Assembly (NCBI GenBank): GCA_011526585.1
Contig: WYBB01000248.1
Coordinates: 1-33,376 of the forward strand
Reading direction: 5' to 3'
From: Deltaproteobacteria bacterium
Lineage (GTDB): Bacteria > Myxococcota_A > UBA9042 > PHBI01
DNA: 33,376 bases
Shown here: in pieces, positions 26,512 through 33,376 of the stretch
Layout of the letters: each line of letters starts with the position of its first letter
Position numbering within the stretch: the stretch's first letter is position 1
Position numbers and translations under genes: made by a program
Notes under the pieces: generated by a model
Told to the model about the DNA's origin: nothing
Seen by the model: the letters and a program-made list of their open reading frames with translations, nothing else
Database searches by the model: none

Positions 26512-28629
26512 TCACTCCTCCTCGACCTGATCGGTGAACGGAGTCTCCTTGCGGATCTCCTCGAGATCCAGCCCACCGGTATAAGCATACGAAACGTATT
26601 GATCCCAGCCGTAGACGATGACGCCCGCAGGCTCGCTCGACCGGATCGTGTGGGTGCCCGGCGGCACGTGACGACGATACACACTGTACTCGCCCGAGCC
26701 GATCAGCGTGAAGAAGCCGGGCGAGATCTCCTCGCCGTCGACCTCGACCTGGGCGCCGGTCGGCACCGTCACGTTGAGGTAGTTGTCGGCGTATTCGCTC
26801 GGCGTGAGCACGACGAAGTCGGTCCGGTACTGCTCGACCGGGATGAGCAGCAGAAAGCCCGGGTCGCCCACGCCCGCGTCACCGGTCGTGCCGACGCCGC
26901 CGACGTTCGGGTCGGGCGCGTCCTGCGCCGCCAGGAACTGCCCGACCAGGATGGGCTTTCCGTTCTGGGCGTGGATCTCGAAGTTGCTCGCGCTCTCGAA
27001 CTCGAAGTACTCGCCGGCGTTCAGGATCGGCACCGTCACCCCGGGCTGGGGCGGCACCAGCACGACGCGCGTGTTGTCCTCGCCGGCCATGATCCGATAG
27101 ATGTCCTTGGACAGGCCGCGGTCCCAGCTCTTCGAGGCGATGTAGGACGAGCCCCAGGTCTTGAGCGGGAACATCTGCTGCTCGAGGTGGTCGGCGCAGC
27201 AGGTGTTGAAGCCGGCGTCGACGCAATCGAGCAGCGTCGCGCAGGTCGTCCTCATGTCCCACTCGCAGACCCCTTCGCCGATCACCGGATCGATGTTGAC
27301 GCAGCGCGCGGTGTTCGGCGCGTTGGCCGCCTCCGACCCGCCGAAGACCGCGACGCGCTTGTCGGCGACCACGCGGCTCCCGGTCAGGTCGGCGCCGGGG
27401 CGGTCGGTCTCGAGGTTGAGCACGTCGAACTGGTTGAGCTTCCAGATCCGCGTCTCGCCGGGCTCCATGTGCGGCATCGGCTCCTGACGCGTCGGGTCGC
27501 CCTCGTAGGCGACGCCGGCCTGCGTCGGCCCGGTCACGGTCACCGCCACCGTCGTCACCCCCTCGAGCACCGCAACGACCGTCAGGTAGCTGCGGAGCTC
27601 GTTGAAGGTCTGCTCGCGCGTCATGACGACATACTCCTGGCCGAGCAGCGCCGCGGGCAGGAGCAGGCTCGCGTCGTTCGAGAAGACGTTCTCGTTGGCG
27701 AGCGGGTTGAACTGGTAGGCGATGATCGGCACGTTCGCCGAGATCTTGTACGCCAGCGGCGCGACCGTCGTGCCGTTGATGTCGCGGCGCGGCAGCTTCA
27801 GGGTCAGGAGCTCGCCGGGCAGGAGCGGCGCGGTCGGGAACGGCTCGCCGAACGAGTCGTAGAGGACCTTCTCGACCTGACCGCCCTCGAGCTGCTCGAC
27901 CTCGACCAGCGCCGGCAGGGTCGCGTCGGGCGGGTTGGCGACGACGACCGCGAACTGCGCGCCCTGGGCGTCGAAGAAGCCCTCGTTGCCGCCGGGCACG
28001 AAGGCGTTGTCGAGGTCGACCGCGAAGTAGTCGCAGCCGATGTAGCTGTTGAACTTGACGTTGACCTCGCACAGCTCCTCGCAGAACTGGCCGGTGCAGA
28101 TCTGCGAGGTGCCGTTGCAGGTCGCGACCAGCTCCCACGCCGAGCCGTCGGCGTTGCACTCGAGCACGTGGTCTTCGTCCTGGCACTTGCGCGTGCCGGG
28201 GAAGCACTCCGTGCACTCGCCGCTCCGGCACTGGCTGTCGAGGCCGTCGGAACCCTTGCAGATCCCGCGCACGAACGCGGTCTGCGACTGGTTGCAGATC
28301 ATCGCCTCCTTGCCGCCCTCGACGATGCACGCCTCGACCTCGTCGGGGTAGCAGATCCCGCCCGGCGGCAGGGTGACGCACTTGTCCTTGCGGCAGGTCG
28401 CGCGCTCGCCCGGGCAGTCCTCGACGAAGGTGGTCGCGCCGTCCGGCCCGCAGATGTGGGCCTTGGGGCTGCCCTCCTCGACGCAGGAGACGACCGAGCC
28501 GGGCTCGCAGCTCTGGCCGTCGGGCAGGGGCGACGAGACATCGGTGTCGCCGCCGCCCTCGTCCTCGGGGCAGGCACCGAAGAGGACGAGGGCCGACGAC
28601 ACGAACAGGGTGAGGAGGGTGGGGCGCAT
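26512..28629 (-). CDS. IgGFc-binding-protein-like lipoprotein with Cys-rich N-terminus
   Basis: The 705-aa protein has a lipoprotein-like signal (Cys20 in LFGAC), a short acidic linker, a Cys-rich region (about 40-190) with repeated C-x-x-x-G and C-P-G elements resembling those of the exported protein at 17688, and then a long beta-rich region. The latter starts with NSYIGCDYFAVDLDNAF and contains AQFAVVVANP and later QFLAAQDAPDP, in the style of proteins annotated IgGFc-binding in myxobacteria; the label refers to homology with the mammalian mucin-like protein and does not imply IgG binding here. The ATG at 28629 was chosen because it starts a proper signal peptide after AGGAAG. It is the first gene of the four-gene run, and its stop is 3 bp before the next ATG. 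Confidence 0.82.
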   Translation of the reverse strand: MRPTLLTLFVSSALVLFGACPEDEGGGDTDVSSPLPDGQSCEPGSVVSCVEEGSPKAHICGPDGATTFVEDCPGERATCRKDKCVTLPPGGICYPDEVEACIVEGGKEAMICNQSQTAFVRGICKGSDGLDSQCRSGECTECFPGTRKCQDEDHVLECNADGSAWELVATCNGTSQICTGQFCEELCEVNVKFNSYIGCDYFAVDLDNAFVPGGNEGFFDAQGAQFAVVVANPPDATLPALVEVEQLEGGQVEKVLYDSFGEPFPTAPLLPGELLTLKLPRRDINGTTVAPLAYKISANVPIIAYQFNPLANENVFSNDASLLLPAALLGQEYVVMTREQTFNELRSYLTVVAVLEGVTTVAVTVTGPTQAGVAYEGDPTRQEPMPHMEPGETRIWKLNQFDVLNLETDRPGADLTGSRVVADKRVAVFGGSEAANAPNTARCVNIDPVIGEGVCEWDMRTTCATLLDCVDAGFNTCCADHLEQQMFPLKTWGSSYIASKSWDRGLSKDIYRIMAGEDNTRVVLVPPQPGVTVPILNAGEYFEFESASNFEIHAQNGKPILVGQFLAAQDAPDPNVGGVGTTGDAGVGDPGFLLLIPVEQYRTDFVVLTPSEYADNYLNVTVPTGAQVEVDGEEISPGFFTLIGSGEYSVYRRHVPPGTHTIRSSEPAGVIVYGWDQYVSYAYTGGLDLEEIRKETPFTDQVEEE

Positions 28630-28657
28630 GTCTTCCTGGGTTCCCGGGACCTTGCGA

Positions 28658-28673
28658 CCAGGCCTCGGCCTGG
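28658..28673 (-). promoter_or_regulatory. Perfect hairpin in the leader of the lipoprotein operon
   Basis: CCAGGCC-TC-GGCCTGG forms a 7-bp stem with a 2-base loop, 29-44 bp upstream of the first gene of the lipoprotein operon. It would lie in the 5' leader and could affect mRNA stability or translation. No partner or T-run is seen. Confidence 0.35.
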
Positions 28674-28701
28674 CGTCAGAGGCCCGGATGATCCCCATCC
28701 G

Positions 28702-28728
28702 AGCCGGCCCGAGTCAAAGAGGCCGGCT
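28702..28728 (-). terminator. Strong inverted repeat between the OMP gene and the lipoprotein operon
   Basis: AGCCGGCC and GGCCGGCT are exact complements around an 11-base loop. The hairpin lies 56 bp past the OMP stop and 73 bp before the lipoprotein operon on the same strand, as expected for a transcription end. No T-run follows it on the minus strand; a TTTTT lies upstream at about 28737, so it would be a non-canonical terminator or an operator. Confidence 0.4.
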
Positions 28729-28783
28729 GTCTACCTGAAAAACGAACGCCGATCCAACCCCCGGGCGCGCAAATCGCCGGGCA

Positions 28784-30130
28784 TCACCACGCGTAGCGCA
28801 GCGCGGCGTTGAGCGCGAAGGGCCCCGTCGCCGTGCCGCTCAGGATGTGCGGCCCATTGTTGAGGAAGGTCGGGTTCAGGCAGAGGTCGATCGTGACCGC
28901 CGACTCGGCGACCGGGATGTTGAAGCCGAAGCCCCAGGCGAAGGTCGTGAGCACGTCGGTCGTGCTGGTCGTGTTGGTCGTCCCGGCCGTGGTCGTCGAC
29001 TCGCGCAGCATGTTGACGAACTGTTGCGCGCCGAAGCGCATCGAGACCCACGACGCCAGCTCGAGGTCGACCGCGATGCCGTAGAAGGGCAGGCCGAAGA
29101 GGAGGTTGGCGTCCTTGATCACGGTGCCCGGGTTCTCGAGGGTCTGCTGCGCGACGTAGAAGCCGAGGCCCGGGCTGACGATCACGCCCTGGAACGGCTC
29201 GATGCGCAGATCGGCGCCGAGGATGAACGAGAGCGCGCTGTACGAGCCGCTCGGCGCGGGCACGGCCGGGGTGTTCACCAGCTCGACGTCCTGGTTGGCG
29301 AGCATGAACTGGGTGAAGGCGACGATCTTGGTCTGGTCGAAGAAGTCGAAGGTCCAGCGACCGCCCACGCGCAGGCCGAAGTGGCTGCCCGACCAGACGT
29401 CCTCGAGGTCGGCGCCGGTGCCCTGGTTGTCGGCGGCGGACTCGAGGATGCCGATCTCGAGGCCGGCGCCGAGCTCGAGCTCGCTGCCGTCGAGGTCGAC
29501 GCCGAGGCCGAGGCCGATGTCGAAGACCAGGCCGCCGTTGTCTGTCTGCACGTTGTTGGGCGAGTCGACGTCGTTGTTCTCGCCGAGCACGTTCAGCGAG
29601 AGGCCGAAGCGCGTCTTGGCGCCGAGCTGGGTCGCGAACATGATGCCGTAGCGGTACTCGGCGTTGGTCTCGGCGCCGGGCGAGGCGAGCGCCGCCTGCG
29701 GCGAGATCCCGATGAACGGGCCGGTCGCGAGGCCCAGCGGTAGCCCGCCGGTGATCGGGTGGCCGGTGCCGATGAAGCCGGAGTTGCCGGCGGTGTCGCT
29801 CGGGTCGGCCGGCGGGCCGTTGGTGCCGGAGTTGATGTGCGCGCCGAGGAAGGCGATGACCGTCTCGTCGCTCAGGCTGTAGTGGAAGCCGAAGTGGCCG
29901 CCGGGGATGTCGTTGGTCGTCGCGCGGATCTGATCGACGTAGACGCGGTTGCCCCAGCGCACGAGCAGCGAGGGAAAGTCGAAGATGTTGGCCTCGTCCT
30001 CGATGGTCCAGAGCTTGACGCCCCCACCCATCGCGTGGATGCGGGATTCGGTGGCCGCGGCCGGCGTGGCGGCCACGAGCGTCGCGAGCAAGGTCGGGAG
30101 GGCGAGAGCGGAACCGGTTCTGAGCTTCAT
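28784..30130 (-). CDS. Outer-membrane beta-barrel protein
   Basis: The 448-aa protein has a signal peptide (1-26, ending PAAA) and then alternating hydrophobic/polar beta strands with Gly-rich turns. It ends in RYAW, an aromatic C-terminal residue typical of BAM substrates. Strand-like segments include FGLSLNVLGENND, VFDIGLGLGVDL, ELGAGLEIGIL and VSPGLGFYVAQQ. A run of Thr/Ser residues (about 376-390, TTTAGTTNTTSTTD) forms a likely surface loop. I do not recognise the specific family; a porin-like or structural role is possible. AAGGAG lies 9 bases before the ATG. It has its own probable promoter, divergent from ftsE, and it precedes the lipoprotein operon on the same strand. Confidence 0.75.
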   Translation of the reverse strand: MKLRTGSALALPTLLATLVAATPAAATESRIHAMGGGVKLWTIEDEANIFDFPSLLVRWGNRVYVDQIRATTNDIPGGHFGFHYSLSDETVIAFLGAHINSGTNGPPADPSDTAGNSGFIGTGHPITGGLPLGLATGPFIGISPQAALASPGAETNAEYRYGIMFATQLGAKTRFGLSLNVLGENNDVDSPNNVQTDNGGLVFDIGLGLGVDLDGSELELGAGLEIGILESAADNQGTGADLEDVWSGSHFGLRVGGRWTFDFFDQTKIVAFTQFMLANQDVELVNTPAVPAPSGSYSALSFILGADLRIEPFQGVIVSPGLGFYVAQQTLENPGTVIKDANLLFGLPFYGIAVDLELASWVSMRFGAQQFVNMLRESTTTAGTTNTTSTTDVLTTFAWGFGFNIPVAESAVTIDLCLNPTFLNNGPHILSGTATGPFALNAALRYAW

Positions 30131-30322
30131 GCGAGCATGCTCCTTTTCGCGCAGATCAAAGCGGTGGCGGGCGCGTACCGCGCCGATCGGACGGTGTCAA
30201 CCACGACCTGTTCCCGGAATCCGGTCGGCCGATCAGCACAGCGGAGACCCCGAGCGCGCCGCCGGTCAACGCGCGCCTTACCTCTTTCGACCTGGCGGAC
30301 AACGCGTGGTAGAAGCGGCCGC
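30131..30322. other. Divergent intergenic region between the OMP gene and ftsE
   Basis: This 192-bp gap should carry promoters for the OMP gene and for ftsEX-envC. I find no convincing promoter boxes or conserved palindrome. A 67-aa minus-strand frame runs through it into ftsE but has no Shine-Dalgarno and low-complexity Arg-rich content, so I regard it as non-coding. Confidence 0.4.
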
Positions 30323-31051
30323 GTGATCCAGATCTACCGCCTGACCATGCGGTTCCCAAACGGTCTCGAAGCGCTCAGGGACGTGTCGTTCCGCGTGCAC
30401 GAGGGCGAGCTCGCCTTCTTGACCGGGCGCTCGGGCGCCGGCAAGTCGACGCTGTGCGCCCTCGTCTTGGCCGAGCTCAAGCCAAGCGACGGCCAGATCC
30501 TGGTCGCCGGCCGCAACCTCGCCGTGCTCAAGCCCGAACAGCGTCCGTTCCTGCGCCGCGCGATCGGGCGCATGTGGCAGGACCCTGGCCTCCTGCCCGA
30601 TCGCAGCGTGCGCGCCAACGTCGCCGTGCCGCTCGAGATCCTCGGCGTCTCCGGCGAGCGGGCGCGCGCCAAGGTCGCGCAGGTCCTCGAGCTCGTCGGC
30701 ATGGAGCGCCATGCCGAGGCCCTGCCGCGCTGGCTCTCCGGCCTCGAGCAACAGCGCGTCGCGCTGGCGCGCGCCATCGTTCACGAGCCGGCGCTGCTCG
30801 TCGCCGACGAGCCGTGCGGCAACCTCGACCCCGAAGGCGCGCAGGCGATCTACCAGATGCTGCGCGACGTGCGCAGCCGCGGCACGACCGTGCTCGTCAC
30901 CACGCGCGACCGCGCCGCCATCGCCGCGTTCGGCGAGCGCGTCATCGTGCTCAACAAAGGCTTCCTCATCGAAGACAGCGCCGCCAGCGAGGGCCTCGAG
31001 CCGCTCGCCGGCATGGGACCGCGCCCCTCGGACGAGGAGGTCGCGCCGTGA
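30323..31051 (+). CDS. ftsE: Cell-division ATP-binding protein FtsE with altered signature and H-loop
   Basis: FtsE is the cytoplasmic ATPase of the FtsEX complex, which passes a signal to periplasmic cell-wall hydrolase activators at the division site. The 242-aa protein has Walker A GRSGAGKST (35-43), the Q-loop WQDPGLLPDRSVRANVAVPLE typical of FtsE, Walker B ALLVADEP (157-164) with Glu163, and GNLDP. Two positions are off: the ABC signature reads LSGLEQQR (138-145) instead of LSGGEQQR, and the H-loop reads TTRD with Arg195 where FtsE has ATHD. The GTG at 30323 restores the family N-terminus; an ATG 24 bases later would cut the first strand. The stop overlaps ftsX (GTGA). Confidence 0.92.
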   Translation: MIQIYRLTMRFPNGLEALRDVSFRVHEGELAFLTGRSGAGKSTLCALVLAELKPSDGQILVAGRNLAVLKPEQRPFLRRAIGRMWQDPGLLPDRSVRANVAVPLEILGVSGERARAKVAQVLELVGMERHAEALPRWLSGLEQQRVALARAIVHEPALLVADEPCGNLDPEGAQAIYQMLRDVRSRGTTVLVTTRDRAAIAAFGERVIVLNKGFLIEDSAASEGLEPLAGMGPRPSDEEVAP

Positions 31052-31947
31052 CCCACGTGCTCGCCGCGTTCGCGCTCGTCCGCGAGCGCCCCTTCGCGAG
31101 CCTGATCGGGGCCGTCGCCCTGGCGCTCGGCCTCGTGCTCGCGGGGCTCTCGCTCTGGGTCTTGCGCGTGACGACCGCGGCCGAGGGCGCCATCGCCGAG
31201 CAAGTCGTCGTGCGCGCGCGCCTCGATCCGAAGCTCGACGAGCCGGCGACCGAAGCGGTCCTCCAGGCGCTCACCCGCCTCGACGGCGTGCGCGAGGTCG
31301 CCTACGTCGGCCCCGGCGCGCAGCGCGACGAGCTCGTCGCCATCCTGGGCGAGGAGCTGCTCGCCGGCCTCGACGACGCGGTCTTCCCGCGCGGCGGCCT
31401 CGCGCGCATCACCCTCGAGCGCGGCGCCGTCGTCGACCAGGCCTCGCTCGACGCGCTCAGCGCGCGCGTCGCCGCCATCGAACAGGTCAGCGGCGTCGAG
31501 CGCGCGCCCTTCGAATCGCGCCACCTCGCGTTCATCTTCGACGCCGGCCTCGCCGCGCGCACGGCCGGGTTCCTGCTCGCCGTGCTCGCGCTCGTCGCCG
31601 GCGCCCTCGGCGTCTACCAGCGCGTCACGCTCGCGCACGTCGCGCGCGCGCGCGAGCTCGAGCTCTACCGCGCCTTCGGCGCCACCGAGCGCTGGCTCAT
31701 GGCGCGCTACGTCTGGCTGGGGCTGATCCTCGGCGCCGCCGCCGCCGCCCTGGCGATCGCCATCGGCCTCTTCATCGACCTGCCGCTGGCCGATCTCGCC
31801 TCGCTCCTGCCTGGCACGGAGCGCACACCGGTCGTTTCCGCGCCCTACCTCGCCGGCGTCGTCATCGGCGGCCTCGGCCTCGCGCTCCTCGCCTGCCTGC
31901 ACGCGCTCAGGAAGAACCGCCACGGCGCTCCGGGGCGTACGCCGTGA
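31048..31947 (+). CDS. ftsX: Cell-division protein FtsX
   Basis: FtsX is the membrane partner of FtsE. The 299-aa protein has an N-terminal membrane helix (residues about 15-40), a periplasmic domain (about 45-160) that would bind the EnvC-like activator, and three more helices: FLLAVLALVAGALGVYQ (about 175-191), LGLILGAAAAALAIAIGLF (about 226-244) and AGVVIGGLGLALLACL (about 270-285). ARELELYRAFGATERWLMARYV between the second and third helices is the conserved FtsX coupling segment. GAGGAGG lies 7-8 bases before the GTG start, which overlaps the ftsE stop. Its own stop overlaps the envC GTG, so all three are translationally coupled. Confidence 0.93.
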   Translation: MTHVLAAFALVRERPFASLIGAVALALGLVLAGLSLWVLRVTTAAEGAIAEQVVVRARLDPKLDEPATEAVLQALTRLDGVREVAYVGPGAQRDELVAILGEELLAGLDDAVFPRGGLARITLERGAVVDQASLDALSARVAAIEQVSGVERAPFESRHLAFIFDAGLAARTAGFLLAVLALVAGALGVYQRVTLAHVARARELELYRAFGATERWLMARYVWLGLILGAAAAALAIAIGLFIDLPLADLASLLPGTERTPVVSAPYLAGVVIGGLGLALLACLHALRKNRHGAPGRTP

Positions 31948-33122
31948 CCACGCGGAGCGCGACCGCGCTGGCGCTCGCCTGCCTCGTGGCGGCGCTCGGC
32001 CCGACGGCCATCCGCGCGGCCGCGCCCGACCTCGACAGCCTGATCGTGCCGGAGCCGCCGCCGCTCGTGCCGCGCCGACCGAGCCAGGACATCCGACGCC
32101 TGCTCCGCCCCGAGGCGTCGATCATCGAGGCGCGCAACCGCCTCGACAAGAACATCGCCGACCGCAGCGAAGCGCTCGCCGCCGAGCGTGAGCTCGAGGC
32201 GCTGCTCGCGCGCGACCTCGCCGCCGAGACCCGACGCTTCGATCGAGAGACGGCCACGCTCGAGCAGAGCCGCGCGCTCGTCGCCACGCGTCTGGCACTG
32301 CTCGCTCGCACGCGCCGCACCTCGGCGCTCGCCGATCTCCTGCCCGCGCCCGGCGCCACCCCGAGCTTTGTGACCTTCGAGGCGCGCCGCGCCGCCCGCG
32401 AGCTCCTCGCGCTCGCCGATCGCGAGCGCATCCGCATCTACGCCGAGGACCTCGCCACCTGGGAGGTCGCGCGCATCGACCTCTTGCGCCGCACCACCAA
32501 CCTCGAGCGCACGCGCGAGGCGATCCGCCGCCTCGAGCAGGAGCTCGCCTGGGACAAGGAGGAGCAGTCCGCGCTCCTCGCCGCCGTCGTCGCCGAGCCG
32601 GAGTTCTACGCCGCCTACGCGCAGGAGATGGAGAAGCTCGACCCCGTCATCGCCGACAAGGTCAAGGCGCTCGCCGCCGAGGAGCACCCCGAGCGCCGCC
32701 GCCTCTACATGGAGGAGACGCGCGGCGGCCTGGCGACGCCGATCCGCAACAGCGACCTGGTCGGCGGCTACGGCACGCGCACCTACAAGGGGATCCGCTC
32801 GGTCTGGCGCGGCGCGCACTTCGTGCCCCTGCGCCCGCCACCCGATGAAGGCCGCACCGACGTGCGCGCGATCTACTGGGGCTGGATCGCCTGGACCGGG
32901 TGGATCGCCGGCCTCGGTCGCGTCGTCATCATCGACCACACCATGGGCTACGCCTCGCTCTACGCCCACCTCGAGACGATCGAGGTCGCCGTCGGCGACA
33001 AGGTCAAGACCGGCCAGGTCCTCGGCGCGATGGGCGACAGCGAGAGCTTCTTCGGCAAGCGCCTCTACCTCGAGCTGCGAAAGGACGGCATCGCCCTCGA
33101 CCCCCGCCCCTGGATGAGGTGA
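31944..33122 (+). CDS. envC: EnvC-like murein hydrolase activator (coiled coils plus degenerate LytM domain)
   Basis: The 392-aa exported protein has a signal peptide (1-26), coiled coils (about 58-120 and 145-215) and a C-terminal LytM/M23 domain (about 262-392). EnvC binds FtsX and activates periplasmic amidases. The LytM domain keeps GYASLYAHL (335-343) and VGDKVKTGQVLG but lacks the zinc ligands: the usual HxxxD segment is not present near residues 285-310, and the HLHFE motif is replaced by RLYLE (373-377). It should therefore be catalytically inactive, as in E. coli EnvC. A 40-residue insert (about 281-320) rich in Trp and Arg interrupts the domain. The GTG overlaps the ftsX stop (GTGA). 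Confidence 0.9.
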   Translation: MTTRSATALALACLVAALGPTAIRAAAPDLDSLIVPEPPPLVPRRPSQDIRRLLRPEASIIEARNRLDKNIADRSEALAAERELEALLARDLAAETRRFDRETATLEQSRALVATRLALLARTRRTSALADLLPAPGATPSFVTFEARRAARELLALADRERIRIYAEDLATWEVARIDLLRRTTNLERTREAIRRLEQELAWDKEEQSALLAAVVAEPEFYAAYAQEMEKLDPVIADKVKALAAEEHPERRRLYMEETRGGLATPIRNSDLVGGYGTRTYKGIRSVWRGAHFVPLRPPPDEGRTDVRAIYWGWIAWTGWIAGLGRVVIIDHTMGYASLYAHLETIEVAVGDKVKTGQVLGAMGDSESFFGKRLYLELRKDGIALDPRPWMR

Positions 33123-33130
33123 GTCCGCGG

Positions 33131-33376
33131 CTGCGACACGCGGGGGCGGTGTCACTTCACTGGGTTGCTCCTGCGGCGACCGTGGGGTCGCCCCGTCGCG
33201 CCCTCGTTCGTTCCTGGCCCGCGCGTGTCTCGCTCGCGGACTCGGCCGGCTGCGACACGCGGGGGCGGCGTCACTTCACTCGGTTGCTCCTGCGGCGACC
33301 GTGGGGTCGCCTCGTCGCGCCCTCGTTCGTTCCTGGCCCGCGCGTGTCTCGCTCGCGGACTCGGCCGACTGCGACA
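33131..33376. repeat. 119-bp tandem repeat, two full copies and the start of a third
   Basis: Copy 1 spans 33131-33249 and copy 2 spans 33250-33368, differing at about four positions; a third copy begins at 33369 and runs off the window. The array starts 9 bp after the envC stop. Each copy holds the hairpin GGCGACC-GTGG-GGTCGCC (33175-33192 and 33294-33311). The period is not a multiple of three, so it is not coding. The full copy number is unknown. Confidence 0.95.

Noticed and set aside
22930..28812. Long plus-strand frames (22930-25296 and 25969-28812) opposite the lipoprotein operon
   Set aside because: Their composition is Arg/Asp/His/Val-biased with no signal, domain or Shine-Dalgarno, and the opposite strand carries clear lipoproteins.
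30156..30359. 67-aa minus-strand frame between the OMP gene and ftsE
   Set aside because: It overlaps ftsE, lacks a Shine-Dalgarno and is Arg/Ser-rich without recognisable features.
33131..33376. CRISPR array or coding repeat
   Set aside because: The whole 119-bp unit is repeated without unique spacers, and the period is not divisible by three.

Overview
The window is very GC-rich, densely packed DNA that looks like a myxobacterium or close relative (Myxococcota, the former Deltaproteobacteria). The clues are the GC content, secreted proteins built from DVWAVG-type propeller repeats, IPT/TIG domains and an IgGFc-binding-like region, lipoproteins with acidic Asp/Thr/Gly linkers, and a Cys-rich protein with a MYXO-CTERM-like tail. 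This placement is an inference. I see no rRNA, tRNA, CRISPR array or insertion sequence.

Region 1 (1-4555, plus strand): the end or whole of an unknown Gly-tailed protein, an unknown 115-aa protein and an acyl-CoA-binding protein are packed together. A pyrimidine operon follows: pyrB, a PyrF-PyrE fusion and pyrD, which together cover every de novo UMP step after carbamoyl phosphate except dihydroorotase.

Region 2 (4568-9603): a minus-strand pair, a TPMT-type methyltransferase tightly coupled to a P-type cation ATPase, diverges from an exported CsgG/FlgO-like protein on the plus strand.

Region 3 (9626-17526, minus strand): reading right to left, preT, preA, a 74-aa zinc-ribbon protein, purQ, purA, purB and a PurC-PurE fusion. 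This joins reductive pyrimidine breakdown (PreTA) to purine synthesis in one probable transcription unit. Several enzymes in regions 1 and 3 look like animal versions: CAD-like ATCase, ADSL-like PurB, a PAICS-like fusion with class II PurE, and ACBP.

Region 4 (17688-30130): a Cys-rich exported protein (plus strand) faces a four-gene, translationally coupled lipoprotein operon (minus strand, 28629 to 18360). The operon encodes an IgGFc-binding-like lipoprotein, a 1399-aa mosaic (six IPT domains, a carboxypeptidase-regulatory-like domain, a Cys-rich part and about 7 propeller repeats), and two lipoproteins with 14 propeller repeats each. This is the best candidate for an undescribed surface system. 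A separate outer-membrane beta-barrel gene lies upstream.

Region 5 (30323-33376, plus strand): ftsE-ftsX-envC, all starting with GTG, with the two downstream genes overlapping by GTGA. FtsE has lost two conserved ABC-ATPase positions, and the EnvC LytM domain lacks the metal-binding histidines. The window ends in a 119-bp tandem repeat that begins right after envC.
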